Part shown: piece by piece, positions 39,722 to 49,027 of the stretch
How the letters are laid out: each line of letters opens with the position of its first letter
Position numbering within the stretch: the first letter of the stretch is position 1
Assembly: GCA_002437905.1 (NCBI GenBank)
Contig: DJRT01000019.1
Coordinates: 67,065 to 131,064, forward strand
DNA: 64,000 nt
Direction of reading: 5' to 3'
DNA from: Ruminococcaceae bacterium UBA6353
Lineage (GTDB): Bacteria > Bacillota > Clostridia > Oscillospirales > Acutalibacteraceae
Notes under the pieces: model-generated
The model's database searches: none
The model's input: the letters and a program-made list of their open reading frames with translations, nothing else
Told to the model about the DNA's origin: nothing
Translations under genes and position numbers: made by a program

Positions 39722-41254
39722 GTGAACGCACTGGAATTGCGCAATGTCACCAAGCGCTTCGGCGACAAGGTCATCGCGAATAAGAATGTCAGCCTGTCCG
39801 TCCGCTCCGGCGAGATTTTGGCGGTGCTGGGCGAAAACGGCAGCGGCAAGACCACGCTGATGAACATGATCGCCGGCATCTATCACCCCGATGAGGGCGA
39901 GATCTTTGTCAATGGGGAGCTGGCAAGCATCAATTCGCCGAAGGATGCTTTCCGTTACGGCATCGGCATGATCCACCAGCACTTCAAGCTGGTGGATGTA
40001 TTCACCGCAACCGAAAATATCGTGCTGGGCATTGATGACGGCAAGCGCTATAACCTGAAAGAGGCAATGCGGCGCGTGGCGGATATCTCGGCCAAATACG
40101 GCTTTGAGATCGACCCGAAGAAAAAGGTCTATGCCATGTCCGTATCGGAAAAGCAGACGGTGGAGATCGTTAAGGTGCTTTACCGCGGGGCGGATATCCT
40201 CATCCTGGATGAGCCCACCGCCGTGCTGACCCCCCAGGAGACCGAAAAGCTGTTTGCCGTGCTGCGCCGTATGCGGGATGATGGCAAATCCATCATCATC
40301 ATCACCCATAAGCTGCATGAGGTGCTCTCGGTGTCCGACCGCGTTTCCATCCTGCGCCGCGGCGAGTATGTCGGCACCGTGCAGACGGCCGAGGCCACCG
40401 AGGGACAGCTGACCGAAATGATGGTGGGCAAGAAGATCACCCTTAATATTGAGCGCTCGGTGCCGAAAGACCCGGTGGATCGGCTGGTGGTCAGTGGCCT
40501 TGCGCTGCATGACCACGATGGCCGTCCGGTGCTGGACGATATCAGCTTTACCGCCCGCAGCGGCGAGATCCTCGGCATTGCCGGCATTGCCGGCTCCGGT
40601 CAGCGGGAGCTGCTGGAATCCATTGCCGGCCTGCAGCCGCTGGATGCCGGCGAAATCGTCTACCACAACCCCAAGACCGGCACGCAAGAGGATCTGCGCA
40701 ACAAGACCCCCATGCAGATCCGTGAGCTGGGTGTGCGGCTTTCCTTTGTGCCGGAGGATCGTCTTGGCATGGGTCTGGTCGGCAATATGGATATCATTGA
40801 TAATATGATGCTGCGCAGCTATAAGAAAGGGCGCTCGGTGTTTGTGGATCGGCAGCCCCCGAAGGAGCTGGCCAACCGCATCATCGAGAGCCTGGAGGTT
40901 GTGACCCCCGGCCCCACCACCCCGGTGCGCCGCCTTTCCGGCGGTAATGTGCAGAAGGTGCTGGTCGGACGCGAGATCGCTTCTTCCCCCACGGTGCTGA
41001 TGGCGGCCTACCCGGTGCGCGGCCTGGATATCAATTCCTCCTATACCATTTATAATCTGCTCAATCAGCAGAAGGAAAAGGGCGTGGCCGTGATCTTCGT
41101 CGGCGAGGACCTGGATGTGCTGGTGGAGCTGTGCGACCGCATTATGGTGGTCAATTCCGGCCGGGTGACCGGCGTGGTGGACGGACGCACCGCCACCAAG
41201 GAGCAGCTTGGCCTGCTGATGACAAAGACGGAGGGAGGACACAGCCATGGCTAA
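39722..41254 (+). CDS. Nucleoside ABC importer ATPase, double domain
   Basis: A 510-residue protein with two ABC domains, like NupA/RbsA-type sugar and nucleoside ATPases. Domain 1 has Walker A G-E-N-G-S-G-K-T-T and a modified signature (S-V-S-E-K-Q). Domain 2 has G-I-A-G-S-G-Q-R-E as a degenerate Walker A and the signature L-S-G-G-N-V-Q-K. This asymmetry is normal for the class. The start is GTG 39722 after GAGGAGG. The stop lies 8 bp inside the next permease gene. Confidence 0.93.
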   Translation: MNALELRNVTKRFGDKVIANKNVSLSVRSGEILAVLGENGSGKTTLMNMIAGIYHPDEGEIFVNGELASINSPKDAFRYGIGMIHQHFKLVDVFTATENIVLGIDDGKRYNLKEAMRRVADISAKYGFEIDPKKKVYAMSVSEKQTVEIVKVLYRGADILILDEPTAVLTPQETEKLFAVLRRMRDDGKSIIIITHKLHEVLSVSDRVSILRRGEYVGTVQTAEATEGQLTEMMVGKKITLNIERSVPKDPVDRLVVSGLALHDHDGRPVLDDISFTARSGEILGIAGIAGSGQRELLESIAGLQPLDAGEIVYHNPKTGTQEDLRNKTPMQIRELGVRLSFVPEDRLGMGLVGNMDIIDNMMLRSYKKGRSVFVDRQPPKELANRIIESLEVVTPGPTTPVRRLSGGNVQKVLVGREIASSPTVLMAAYPVRGLDINSSYTIYNLLNQQKEKGVAVIFVGEDLDVLVELCDRIMVVNSGRVTGVVDGRTATKEQLGLLMTKTEGGHSHG

Positions 41255-42353
41255 GAGCAAAACGCATGAATCACCGCTTTACATTTCCAAGCGTCCCAGC
41301 GTGCCGCTGAAAACCGCTGTTCTGGTGCGGGTGGTGGCGATCCTGCTGGCGCTGGTGGTGTGCGGCGTGGTCACCAAGGTGCTGACCGGGGATAACCCGC
41401 TGTCCATCTTTGCCACCATCTTCCACGGTGCCTTTGGTGCCGGCCGGACACTGGTCACAATTCACGATATTGCCATTCTGCTGTGCATCTCGCTGGCGGT
41501 AACGCCGGCCTTCCGCATGCGCTTCTGGAACACCGGCGCCGAGGGGCAGGTGCTGATCGGCTGCCTGACCACTGCGGTGTGTATGCTGGTGCTGGGCGGC
41601 AAGGTGGCGGATTGGCTGCTGATCCTCATCATGACGGTGGCAGCGATTCTTGCAGGCATGATCTGGGGCGTGATCCCCGCTGTCTTTAAGGCCAATTGGG
41701 GCACCAACGAAACACTGTTCACCCTGATGATGAACTATGTGGCGATCCAGCTGGTGGAATACTTCCTCAAGGTGGCGGACAAGAGCGGCTCCAATGTGGT
41801 TGGCCCTGACCTGCTGACCCACGGCTGGTTCCCGGAGATCTTCGGGGTCAAGTATCTGCTGAATATTCTCATTGTGGCGGTCATCACCGTGGCCATGTAC
41901 ATCTACCTGCGGTACAGCAAGCATGGCTATGAGATCTCGGTGGTGGGCGAAAGCGAGAATACCGCCCGCTACATCGGCATCAATGTGAAAAAGGTCATCA
42001 TCCGCACCATGGCGCTTTCCGGCGCTGTGTGCGGCATCGCCGGCCTGCTGCTGGTGGGCGGTTCCTCCCACTCGGTGGACTCCAATCTGGTGGGTGGCCG
42101 CGGCTTTACCGCCATCATGGTCTCCTGGCTGGCCAAATTCAACCCGCTGACGATGATCCTTACCACGCTGCTGCTGGTGTTTCTGGAGCGGGGCGCGGAC
42201 GAGGTTTCCTCCAAATTCGGCCTCAACAGCGATTTTGCCGATATTCTGACCGGCATCATTCTGTTCTTTATCATCGGCTGCGAATTCTTTATCAATTACG
42301 AGATTCATTTCACGCATCATAAAAAGCTGGCCGAAGCGAAGGAGGGGAACTGA
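41247..42353 (+). CDS. Nucleoside ABC importer permease 1
   Basis: A 368-residue BPD_transp_2-type permease with about ten helices, like NupP/YufP. It has F-W-N-x-G-A-E-G-Q in the first third, the coupling segment of branched-chain/nucleoside permeases. It overlaps the ATPase gene by 8 bp and precedes the second permease by 1 bp. Confidence 0.93.
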   Translation: MAKSKTHESPLYISKRPSVPLKTAVLVRVVAILLALVVCGVVTKVLTGDNPLSIFATIFHGAFGAGRTLVTIHDIAILLCISLAVTPAFRMRFWNTGAEGQVLIGCLTTAVCMLVLGGKVADWLLILIMTVAAILAGMIWGVIPAVFKANWGTNETLFTLMMNYVAIQLVEYFLKVADKSGSNVVGPDLLTHGWFPEIFGVKYLLNILIVAVITVAMYIYLRYSKHGYEISVVGESENTARYIGINVKKVIIRTMALSGAVCGIAGLLLVGGSSHSVDSNLVGGRGFTAIMVSWLAKFNPLTMILTTLLLVFLERGADEVSSKFGLNSDFADILTGIILFFIIGCEFFINYEIHFTHHKKLAEAKEGN

Positions 42354-42354
42354 C

Positions 42355-43335
42355 ATGGGTACGATCATCGGCTTTATCCAGCGGGCGATCCTGCAGGGAA
42401 CCCCGCTGCTGTTCGGTTCCACCGGCGAGATCCTGACCGAAAAGTCCGGCAACCTGAACCTCGGCATCCCCGGCATCATGTATATCGGAGCCATTTCCGG
42501 CGTGGTGGGCGGCTTTTTCTACCAGACCTCGGCCGGCACGATCATCCCCGCGCTGGCAATCCTCATTCCGCTGCTGTGCTGCCTGGTCGGTTCGCTGCTG
42601 GCTTCGCTGCTGTATTGCTTCCTGACGGTAACGCTCAAGGCCAATCAGAATGTGACCGGTCTGGCCATCACCACCTTCGGCGTGGGCGTGGGCAATTTCT
42701 TCGGCGGTTCGCTGATCAAGATCGTTAAGAGCGATGTGCCGTATCTGGCACTGGTGAAGGTGGCCAAGGCCTATAAGACCACCCTGCCCTTTGCCAAGAA
42801 TCTCGGTTCGATCGGGGAGCTGCTGTTTTCCTACGGTTTCCTGGTGTATCTGGCGGTTATCCTGGCGGTGGCGGTGGGCATTGTGCTGCGCCGCACCCGC
42901 ATCGGCCTGCACCTGCGCGCGGTGGGCGAGAACCCCGCCACTGCCGACGCGGCCGGCATCAATGTGACCCGCTATAAATACTGTGCCACCTGCCTCGGCG
43001 GCATGATCGCCGGTCTTGGCGGCCTGTTCTACATCATGGATTACAGCAACGGCATTTGGTCGAACAACGGCTTCGGTGACCGCGGCTGGCTGGCTATCGC
43101 CATCGTCATTTTCGCTACCTGGAAGCCGACCATGGCCATCCTCGGCTCCTATCTGTTTGGCGCCCTGTATATTCTCTTCAATTATATCAATGTGCCGATG
43201 CAGATGCTGCCGCTGATCCAAATGCTGCCGTATGTGGTGACCATTCTGGTGCTGATCTTCGTCAGCGTGCGCAAGCGCCGCGAAAATCAGCCGCCGGCCA
43301 GCCTGGGCCTTTCCTACTTCCGCGAGGAGCGCTGA
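42355..43335 (+). CDS. Nucleoside ABC importer permease 2
   Basis: A 326-residue permease of the NupQ/YufQ class, with the E-K-S-G-N-L-N-L-G-I-P-G motif and about eight to ten helices. It completes the importer and ends the operon at the terminator at 43362. Confidence 0.93.
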   Translation: MGTIIGFIQRAILQGTPLLFGSTGEILTEKSGNLNLGIPGIMYIGAISGVVGGFFYQTSAGTIIPALAILIPLLCCLVGSLLASLLYCFLTVTLKANQNVTGLAITTFGVGVGNFFGGSLIKIVKSDVPYLALVKVAKAYKTTLPFAKNLGSIGELLFSYGFLVYLAVILAVAVGIVLRRTRIGLHLRAVGENPATADAAGINVTRYKYCATCLGGMIAGLGGLFYIMDYSNGIWSNNGFGDRGWLAIAIVIFATWKPTMAILGSYLFGALYILFNYINVPMQMLPLIQMLPYVVTILVLIFVSVRKRRENQPPASLGLSYFREER

Positions 43336-43361
43336 CCGCAATCACCGGCATGAAATACGAA

Positions 43362-43398
43362 AGGCTGCCCGATGCGCATGCATCGGGCAGCCTGTTTT
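43362..43398 (+). terminator. Terminator of the purine operon and glyA
   Basis: A perfect 14-bp stem (43362-43375 with 43380-43393) and TGTTTTTC on the plus strand; it also lies just past the glyA stop on the minus strand. Confidence 0.92.
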
Positions 43399-43411
43399 TC
43401 ATTCTGTTCGA

Positions 43412-44647
43412 TCAATAAATGGGGAAGCGAGCACACAGCTCCTGTACCTCGTCGCTGACGCGAGCCCGGCAGCCGTCAAAGTCGGTGATGACATCGCTGA
43501 TCCAGCCGGCGATCTGCGCCATCTCCGGCTCACGGAAGCCGCGGGTGGTCACGGCGGGGGTTCCCAGCCGCAGGCCGCTGGTGATAAACGGGCTGGCCGG
43601 GTCGTTGGGGATGGTGTTCTTATTGGCGGTGATGTGCACCTCATCCAGGCGGTGCTCCAGCTCCTTGCCGGTTACGCCGCAGTGCAGCAGCTTCAGCAGC
43701 ATCAGGTGGTTATCGGTGCCGCCGGAAACGATCTCCAGCCCGTGCGCCTGCAGCTCACGGCACAGCGCGGCGGCATTGGCGACCACCTGCCGCTGGTAGA
43801 CCTTGAATTCCTCCGTCATGGCCTCGCCCAGTGCCACCGCCTTGGCGGCGATAATGTGCATCAGCGGGCCGCCCTGCGTGCCGGGGAAAATGGCCTTGTC
43901 AATCGTTTTGGCCAGCGCCTCGCGGCACAGGATCATGCCGCCGCGGGGGCCGCGCAGGGTCTTGTGGGTGGTGGTGGTCACCACATCGGCATACGGCACC
44001 GGCGAGGGATGCACCCCGGCCGCCACCAGCCCGGCGATGTGGGCCATATCCACCATCAGGTAGGCGCCCACCTCATCGGCGATCTCCCGGCAGCGGGCAA
44101 AATCAATCGTGCGGGAATAGGCGCTGGCGCCGACCACCAGCAGGCGGGGCTTGCATTCCAGCGCAATGCGGCGCATCGCATCATAATCAATGCGTTCGGT
44201 TACGGGATCCACTCCGTAGGGTACCACGCGGAAGTATTTTCCGGAAATATTCACCGGTGAGCCGTGGGAAAGATGGCCGCCCTGCTGTAGGTTCATGCCC
44301 ATCACGGTATCCCCCGGCTCCAGCAGGGCGAAGAACACCGCCAGGTTGGCATTGGCTCCGGAGTGGGGCTGTACATTGGCGTGTTCCGCGCCGAACAGCG
44401 CCTTGGCGCGCTCACGGGCAAGCTCCTCCACCTCATCCACATACTGGCAGCCGCCGTAATAGCGCTTGCCGGGGTAGCCCTCGGCGTACTTGTTGGTCAG
44501 CACGCCGCCGGCTGCCAGCAGCACCGCGCGCGAAACGATGTTTTCCGAGGCGATCAGCTCAATGTTGTGCCGCTGCCGCTGCAGCTCACGCCCGCACGCG
44601 GCGGCCACGGCCGGATCATACTCGGCCAGCTCTTCAAAAAAATTCAT
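43412..44647 (-). CDS. glyA: Serine hydroxymethyltransferase
   Basis: A 411-residue PLP enzyme that interconverts serine and glycine with tetrahydrofolate. The PLP-Lys motif T-T-T-T-H-K-T-L-R-G-P-R-G-G, the N-terminal I-E-L-I-A-S-E-N and Y-A-E-G-Y-P-G-K-R-Y-Y-G segments are all intact. The family start is M-N-F-F at 44647 with GGGAGG upstream; the open frame extends 13 codons further. It has its own promoter. Confidence 0.97.
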   Translation of the reverse strand: MNFFEELAEYDPAVAAACGRELQRQRHNIELIASENIVSRAVLLAAGGVLTNKYAEGYPGKRYYGGCQYVDEVEELARERAKALFGAEHANVQPHSGANANLAVFFALLEPGDTVMGMNLQQGGHLSHGSPVNISGKYFRVVPYGVDPVTERIDYDAMRRIALECKPRLLVVGASAYSRTIDFARCREIADEVGAYLMVDMAHIAGLVAAGVHPSPVPYADVVTTTTHKTLRGPRGGMILCREALAKTIDKAIFPGTQGGPLMHIIAAKAVALGEAMTEEFKVYQRQVVANAAALCRELQAHGLEIVSGGTDNHLMLLKLLHCGVTGKELEHRLDEVHITANKNTIPNDPASPFITSGLRLGTPAVTTRGFREPEMAQIAGWISDVITDFDGCRARVSDEVQELCARFPIY

Positions 44648-44718
44648 AACCCAATTCCTCCCTGGTTTCCGTATTGTGGCGGGCACGGCGGGTGCCCTGC
44701 GCGCCGCGTATTGGTTTC

Positions 44719-44747
44719 AGTATACCACACAGCGGGGCGGTTGTCCA
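44719..44747 (-). promoter_or_regulatory. Promoter of glyA
   Basis: On the minus strand: TGGACA (44742-44747), 17 bp, TATACT (44719-44724). Confidence 0.75.
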
Positions 44748-44873
44748 CAGGCAAATGCGCTATCCGGGATGGAGGATGCCTGCTGCTGCGGGGAGGATAC
44801 GGTCAGGAAACCCAAAGGCTACAAGAAATTCCCAAAATGTGCGATATTTTCACCTTATTGGAGAAGTTTTTTG

Positions 44874-44902
44874 TTGTTCTTTTGGAAATAACATGATATG
44901 AT
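44874..44902 (+). promoter_or_regulatory. Promoter of the XRE gene at 44945
   Basis: TTGTTC (44874-44879), 17 bp, TATGAT (44897-44902). AT-rich sequence from 44830 to 44900 contrasts with the GC-rich surroundings. Confidence 0.65.
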
Positions 44903-44944
44903 GAATGATGTAAGAAAACGGCCTTGCCGGAGGAGGAGTATTCA

Positions 44945-45298
44945 ATGGAAAGCAACAACCGGTCAGTCTTTGCCGTGCGTCTGCGTATGCTCCGTCAGGC
45001 TAACGGGCTGACCCAGGAGGAGGTTGCAGCAAAGCTGAACCTTCACCGGACATCCTATACCAAATATGAGACGGCCTGCGCTACGCCGGACTACACCTGT
45101 CTTGTGCAGCTTGCCGACCTGTTTCATGTGTCAGCGGATTACCTTTTGGGCAAGGGGGATGAGCCATCTGCCGGCGAGACCCTGCTGCAGGATGGTGCCC
45201 CGGAGGCGCTTTCGTCTGCGGAGCAGGAGCTGCTGGTGGGTTTCCGCCGCCTGACGCCGGAGCAGCAGCAGGAGCTGCTGGATACTCTGCGCCATTGA
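44945..45298 (+). CDS. XRE-family transcriptional regulator
   Basis: A 117-residue Cro/C1-type regulator. The helix-turn-helix covers about 10-67 (TQEEVAAKLNLHRTSYTKYE). A short C-terminal helix (E-Q-E-L-L-V-G-F-R-x-L-T-P-E-Q-Q-Q-E) is typical of small Clostridial XRE proteins. It is monocistronic with its own promoter and terminator; targets unknown. The ATG 44945 is chosen over an in-frame TTG 7 codons upstream that overlaps the SD. Confidence 0.9.
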   Translation: MESNNRSVFAVRLRMLRQANGLTQEEVAAKLNLHRTSYTKYETACATPDYTCLVQLADLFHVSADYLLGKGDEPSAGETLLQDGAPEALSSAEQELLVGFRRLTPEQQQELLDTLRH

Positions 45299-45320
45299 GA
45301 ACAGAATAGATAGAGCAATA

Positions 45321-45358
45321 AAGCCCCCGTCCGGTATACCGGACGGGGGCTTTGCTTT
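45321..45358. terminator. Bidirectional terminator
   Basis: A perfect 16-bp palindromic stem (45321-45336 with 45337-45352) between the convergent XRE gene and the DUF1653 gene, with TTTGCTTT beyond it on the plus strand. Confidence 0.9.
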
Positions 45359-45578
45359 ATGGCTCATCACCAATATAGGTAAAGCGGGGGCAGGTGACGC
45401 CATTGCGGGTCACCGGTTCCTGCCACATGGCCAGCGGGCGTACCCACATGGCCCTTTCGCCGTACAGCGCCCGGTATAGCACCATCGGCTCCAGCGTCTC
45501 CGAGTGGGTGACGGTGCCCAGCACCTCATATTCGCCGCCCTTGAAGTGGCGGTACTTCCCCGGTCGGATCTGTGCCAT
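45357..45578 (-). CDS. DUF1653 domain protein
   Basis: A 73-residue protein matching DUF1653 throughout: G-x-Y-R-H-F-K-G-x-x-Y-E-V near the N-terminus, then L-V-x-Y-R-A-L-Y and P-L-x-M-W-Q/F. The function of the family is unknown. It is last behind the surface operon, 30 bp after the cohesin-like gene. Confidence 0.92.
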   Translation of the reverse strand: MAQIRPGKYRHFKGGEYEVLGTVTHSETLEPMVLYRALYGERAMWVRPLAMWQEPVTRNGVTCPRFTYIGDEP

Positions 45579-45608
45579 AGGGCTTCTGCTCCTTTCGGTT
45601 GGGTGGTG

Positions 45609-47036
45609 TCAGTGCTTGCAGTCGTCCGGTTTGCGCAGCAGCATCACCAGCAGCACAATGGCGACCACCAGCAGTGCCGCGCCGGCCAGTACGGCGGCGC
45701 CCAGCAGGATGGGCGTCTTGTATGCGGTGAAAAAGCGGGTCAGTGCATTGCCGGTCGGCTGCTCCGGCGCGGTATCGGCCGGCAGCGCCGTGGTGCGGTA
45801 GCGCTGCATGGAGCCGTCGGTGCTGTCATACACATACAGGCCGGTGCGGCCATCCGGTGCCGTGGCATATACCACGGAAAAGTCCGCCTGTGCGGTGTCC
45901 TCATACAGCCAGGCCGGCACAGTCTGTTCGCCAATGGTCACTTCGCCGGCCACCGTGCCGGCAGGGGCGGCCATATCGGCCGGGATGTCCAGCAGGGTAT
46001 ACACACCGCCGGCTACCGTCAGCGGGCGGAAAGGAGCGAAGCTCTTGTTTTCGGCATCGTAGAGATACAGCGCCCCCTGTGCGGTTTCCGGGTCACGCAG
46101 ATACAGCAGGGTCAGGCCGCTTTTTTCATTTTTGGCCGCCGCCACCTGCATGCCCCCGAAATCGGCGGAGTCCCAGACGAAGCCATCCGGCAGAGCGATA
46201 TCCGGCTGGGTGTCGGCCACCGTCAGCTCCTTGCCGTCCACCTCCACCTGCAGTGCATCATCGGCCGGGGTGGCCGGCGCTGTGGTAGTGGTGCCGGAGG
46301 AATTGCTGTTCTGCCCCTGGTCGGCTGCCCGCGTGATGACCACCGTGTAGGTCTTTTGGGTGCCGTTCGGGGCGGTGACCGTAATGGTCTGGGTGTTTTT
46401 CCCCACCTTCAGGGTGTTGGTGCCGCCCACCTGCACCTTGGCGCCGCTGACGGCGGCCTTGGCGCTCAGCGAGAGGCTGGTGGTGGTGTAGGGCACGGCA
46501 ATCGTATAGCTGGTGGTGTTGGCGTTGAATTGCGGCGTCAGTGTACCGGAGGAGGGCTTGAGGCTGGCCAGATTGGCGTTGCCGGACAGGGTGGGGTTGT
46601 TTGCACTCACCGCCACGGTGGCGGAGGGCGTACCCAGGGAAACATCGTTGTCGTTGATCAGCTCACTTGTGGAAACGCTGAAATCGCCGCTGCCGGCGGC
46701 AATGGCTTTGAAGGTGAGGGAAAGGCTCACGCTGCCGGGCGCCTGAACATCTGTCGCATACCAGGAAATGCGCAGCTCTCCGGCGCTGCCGCTGGCGCTG
46801 GCACCGGAGCAGGAGACATACTGGAAGGCGGCGGCATTGTAGTGGAATGAGGCGTCGATCGAACCGATCCCGTCGCCGCCGCCGCTGTACTGCAGGGTGA
46901 CAGTGACGCTGCTGCCAACGGTTACAGAAGCAGCCGAGGCTGAGGCGGACAGACTGCCCGCCGCGGTTGCCGGCAGGCAGAAAAGGCCGCCCAGCAGCAG
47001 CACGGCCGCCAGTAGGGAAAACAATCGTTTTTTCAT
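45609..47036 (-). CDS. Membrane-anchored cohesin-like and cadherin-like surface protein
   Basis: A 475-residue exported protein. Signal peptide 1-26 (A-T-A-A); a cohesin-like beta-sandwich at about 33-146 (S-V-T-V-G-S-S-V-T-V start, G-I-G-S-I-D-A-S-F-H-Y strand, L-T-F-K-A-I-A-A-G end strand); a cadherin-like beta-sandwich (PF12733 type) at about 153-236; an unassigned region to about 430; then one membrane helix near 445-468 and a short charged tail. A cohesin-type domain held at the membrane beside a gene for a dockerin protein suggests the two dock together (inference). It lies 50 bp after the dockerin gene. Confidence 0.78.
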   Translation of the reverse strand: MKKRLFSLLAAVLLLGGLFCLPATAAGSLSASASAASVTVGSSVTVTLQYSGGGDGIGSIDASFHYNAAAFQYVSCSGASASGSAGELRISWYATDVQAPGSVSLSLTFKAIAAGSGDFSVSTSELINDNDVSLGTPSATVAVSANNPTLSGNANLASLKPSSGTLTPQFNANTTSYTIAVPYTTTSLSLSAKAAVSGAKVQVGGTNTLKVGKNTQTITVTAPNGTQKTYTVVITRAADQGQNSNSSGTTTTAPATPADDALQVEVDGKELTVADTQPDIALPDGFVWDSADFGGMQVAAAKNEKSGLTLLYLRDPETAQGALYLYDAENKSFAPFRPLTVAGGVYTLLDIPADMAAPAGTVAGEVTIGEQTVPAWLYEDTAQADFSVVYATAPDGRTGLYVYDSTDGSMQRYRTTALPADTAPEQPTGNALTRFFTAYKTPILLGAAVLAGAALLVVAIVLLVMLLRKPDDCKH

Positions 47037-47086
47037 AGGAACGCCTCCTTATGATGTGTGCGCGTGTCTATACGGCTTTTTGGCGG

Positions 47087-49000
47087 TTACTGGAGCGTAT
47101 TCAGTACCCGCAGGATGAATTTTTGTGTCATGCGCAGGTCGGCCGAGGTGATGCGTCCATCCTTGTTGGCGTCGGCGGCGGTGGCATAATAGCCGGTTAC
47201 ACTGGCCACGCCGAGGATGTGCTTTTGCGTTGTGCGCAGATCAGCCGAGGTGACCCGGCCGTCGCCGTTCACATCGCCGTAGATCACCACCGGGTAGCTG
47301 GCGCACAGGGTGTTGCCGCTGTACAGCCGCAGGATATCGCCGGTGCACACCGGCCCGGTGGTTTTGTTGCTGCCGTCGGCGGCGTATACCCAGGCCGTGC
47401 CGTCCTTCACCGCCAGCTTTTCAATGAATTCGCTCACGGCTGTTTCCGGCTCCACGCCGCTCAGGATACCGCTGGCGTGGATGGTATAGCCGGAGCCGGT
47501 GATGGTGGGGGTCGGTCCGTCCGAGCCGCCCTCGCGGGTGATGGTTACGGTATATACCCGTTTGGCGCCGCTGGTGGCGGTGACGGTCAGCTGTACGGTG
47601 TTCTCGCCGCGCTGCAGCTGGATGGTGCCGCCGCCGGAAACGGTTGCCCCGGCATTGTTCGGGCTGCCGGAGACCGACACGGCGGAAACAGCGCTTTCCA
47701 CCTGTACGGCATAGCTTGTCCGGTAGCGGTCAAAGGTGGGGGTCAGCGTGCAGCCGGAGACCGTCAGGCTGTCCAGAAAATTGTTGTTGTTGCCGGTGGT
47801 GGCAGGCTTGGCCGCCACCGTCTGCGGCATGCTCTGGTATACGGGGATCACAAATACCAGCGCGGCATTCAGCTGCTCTGCCGTGGCATTGCGCCGGCGG
47901 ATGCTGCCCTCATTGGCCGCGCCGTATACAGCGGTCATGTATTGATGGCCGTACAGGCCGCTGGTGGTGTTCACCACATTGAATTTTTGGAAATACGAGG
48001 TGTTCTGTCCCAGCTTGATATAGCTTTGCCCCAGCATGTTGGCGCTGTCCACAAAGCACTTGTAGGGGGTGTCCCAGCCACGGTTTTTGGCATAGATCGC
48101 GCCATTGGTCACGGCGCTGTTGCCATTGCCGGCGTAGGCGCCGATATCAAAGAAGTTGTAATAGCCCTCATAGCCCTTCACCGTGCCGGTGGCCAGGCCA
48201 TTATACAGCGTACCCTCCTGCACGATCTTGGCGGCCAGGAAATAGGCGCTCACACCGCTGGCCCTGGCGGCCGAGAGCAGGTCGTCGGCATGCTTGTCCA
48301 GCGCGTCCGGCAGGATGGCCCGGATGCCGTCGGCCGTCTGATCGGCGGAATAATTCAGCTCCTCAAACTGGAATACATAGGTGTCGTCCAGCCAGTTGCG
48401 CGGATCCATATAGTAGGCGATTACGGAGGCCTCTGCGGAATACCAGCCGCCGCTGTCAAAGGAGACATAGCTGCCGCTGCTCCAGTCGTAGGCGCCATAT
48501 TCCATTGAGCGCCATGCCTCCGGGTTCTGGATGTTGTTGCGGCCGATGCGCGCCTCATTTGTCAGGGCGGTATCAAAGGTCATGGTCAGGCTCTTGGCCT
48601 TGAATATCCACTGGGGGTGGGCGGCATGCAGCTGCCGCAGCGCCGGCTTATAGCTCTCCGGAAAGCCCTGTGCGGTCAGGTAGGCCTCAAAATCGCCGTC
48701 GGTGTCATAGCGGGCATTGATGGTGATGTAATCGGCACTGGCGTAGCCGGAAAGGCTGTCCTTGGTGATCTTGTACCATTTGCCGTCGGCGCTGGTCTCC
48801 AGTATGGTGACCACATCGCCGTTGTACAGGGAGCCGATCTGGGGATATCCCGTACCCGGTCCGCTGCGTACCCGCAGGCTGTCGTCCACATGGACGGTGC
48901 CGGTGACCACGGACCCGGCCAGCACAAGGCCTGTCCACGGGATGCAGGCCAGCAGCAGGCACAGGCACAGCAGCCCGATGCATAGGGATCTCTTTTTCAC
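47087..49000 (-). CDS. Secreted glucosaminidase-like protein with SH3, cadherin-like and dockerin domains
   Basis: A 637-residue exported protein. Signal peptide about 1-29; bacterial SH3 domain 35-95 (L-R-V-R-S-G-P-G-T-G-Y); a glucosaminidase-like (GH73-related) region about 105-395 with S-A-Y-F-L-A-A-K-I-V-Q-E-G and Y-Y-N-F-F-D-I-G; a cadherin-like domain about 407-495; a dockerin at 574-637 with two calcium loops D-V-N-G-D-G-R-V-T-S-A-D-L and D-A-N-K-D-G-R-I-T-S-A-D-L. It probably cleaves peptidoglycan glycans and docks through its C-terminus. It sits in the operon between a GHL10-type lipoprotein and the cohesin-like membrane protein. Confidence 0.88.
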   Translation of the reverse strand: MKKRSLCIGLLCLCLLLACIPWTGLVLAGSVVTGTVHVDDSLRVRSGPGTGYPQIGSLYNGDVVTILETSADGKWYKITKDSLSGYASADYITINARYDTDGDFEAYLTAQGFPESYKPALRQLHAAHPQWIFKAKSLTMTFDTALTNEARIGRNNIQNPEAWRSMEYGAYDWSSGSYVSFDSGGWYSAEASVIAYYMDPRNWLDDTYVFQFEELNYSADQTADGIRAILPDALDKHADDLLSAARASGVSAYFLAAKIVQEGTLYNGLATGTVKGYEGYYNFFDIGAYAGNGNSAVTNGAIYAKNRGWDTPYKCFVDSANMLGQSYIKLGQNTSYFQKFNVVNTTSGLYGHQYMTAVYGAANEGSIRRRNATAEQLNAALVFVIPVYQSMPQTVAAKPATTGNNNNFLDSLTVSGCTLTPTFDRYRTSYAVQVESAVSAVSVSGSPNNAGATVSGGGTIQLQRGENTVQLTVTATSGAKRVYTVTITREGGSDGPTPTITGSGYTIHASGILSGVEPETAVSEFIEKLAVKDGTAWVYAADGSNKTTGPVCTGDILRLYSGNTLCASYPVVIYGDVNGDGRVTSADLRTTQKHILGVASVTGYYATAADANKDGRITSADLRMTQKFILRVLNTLQ

Positions 49001-49027
49001 GGCACGCCCTTCCTTTCTTTTGCATTT

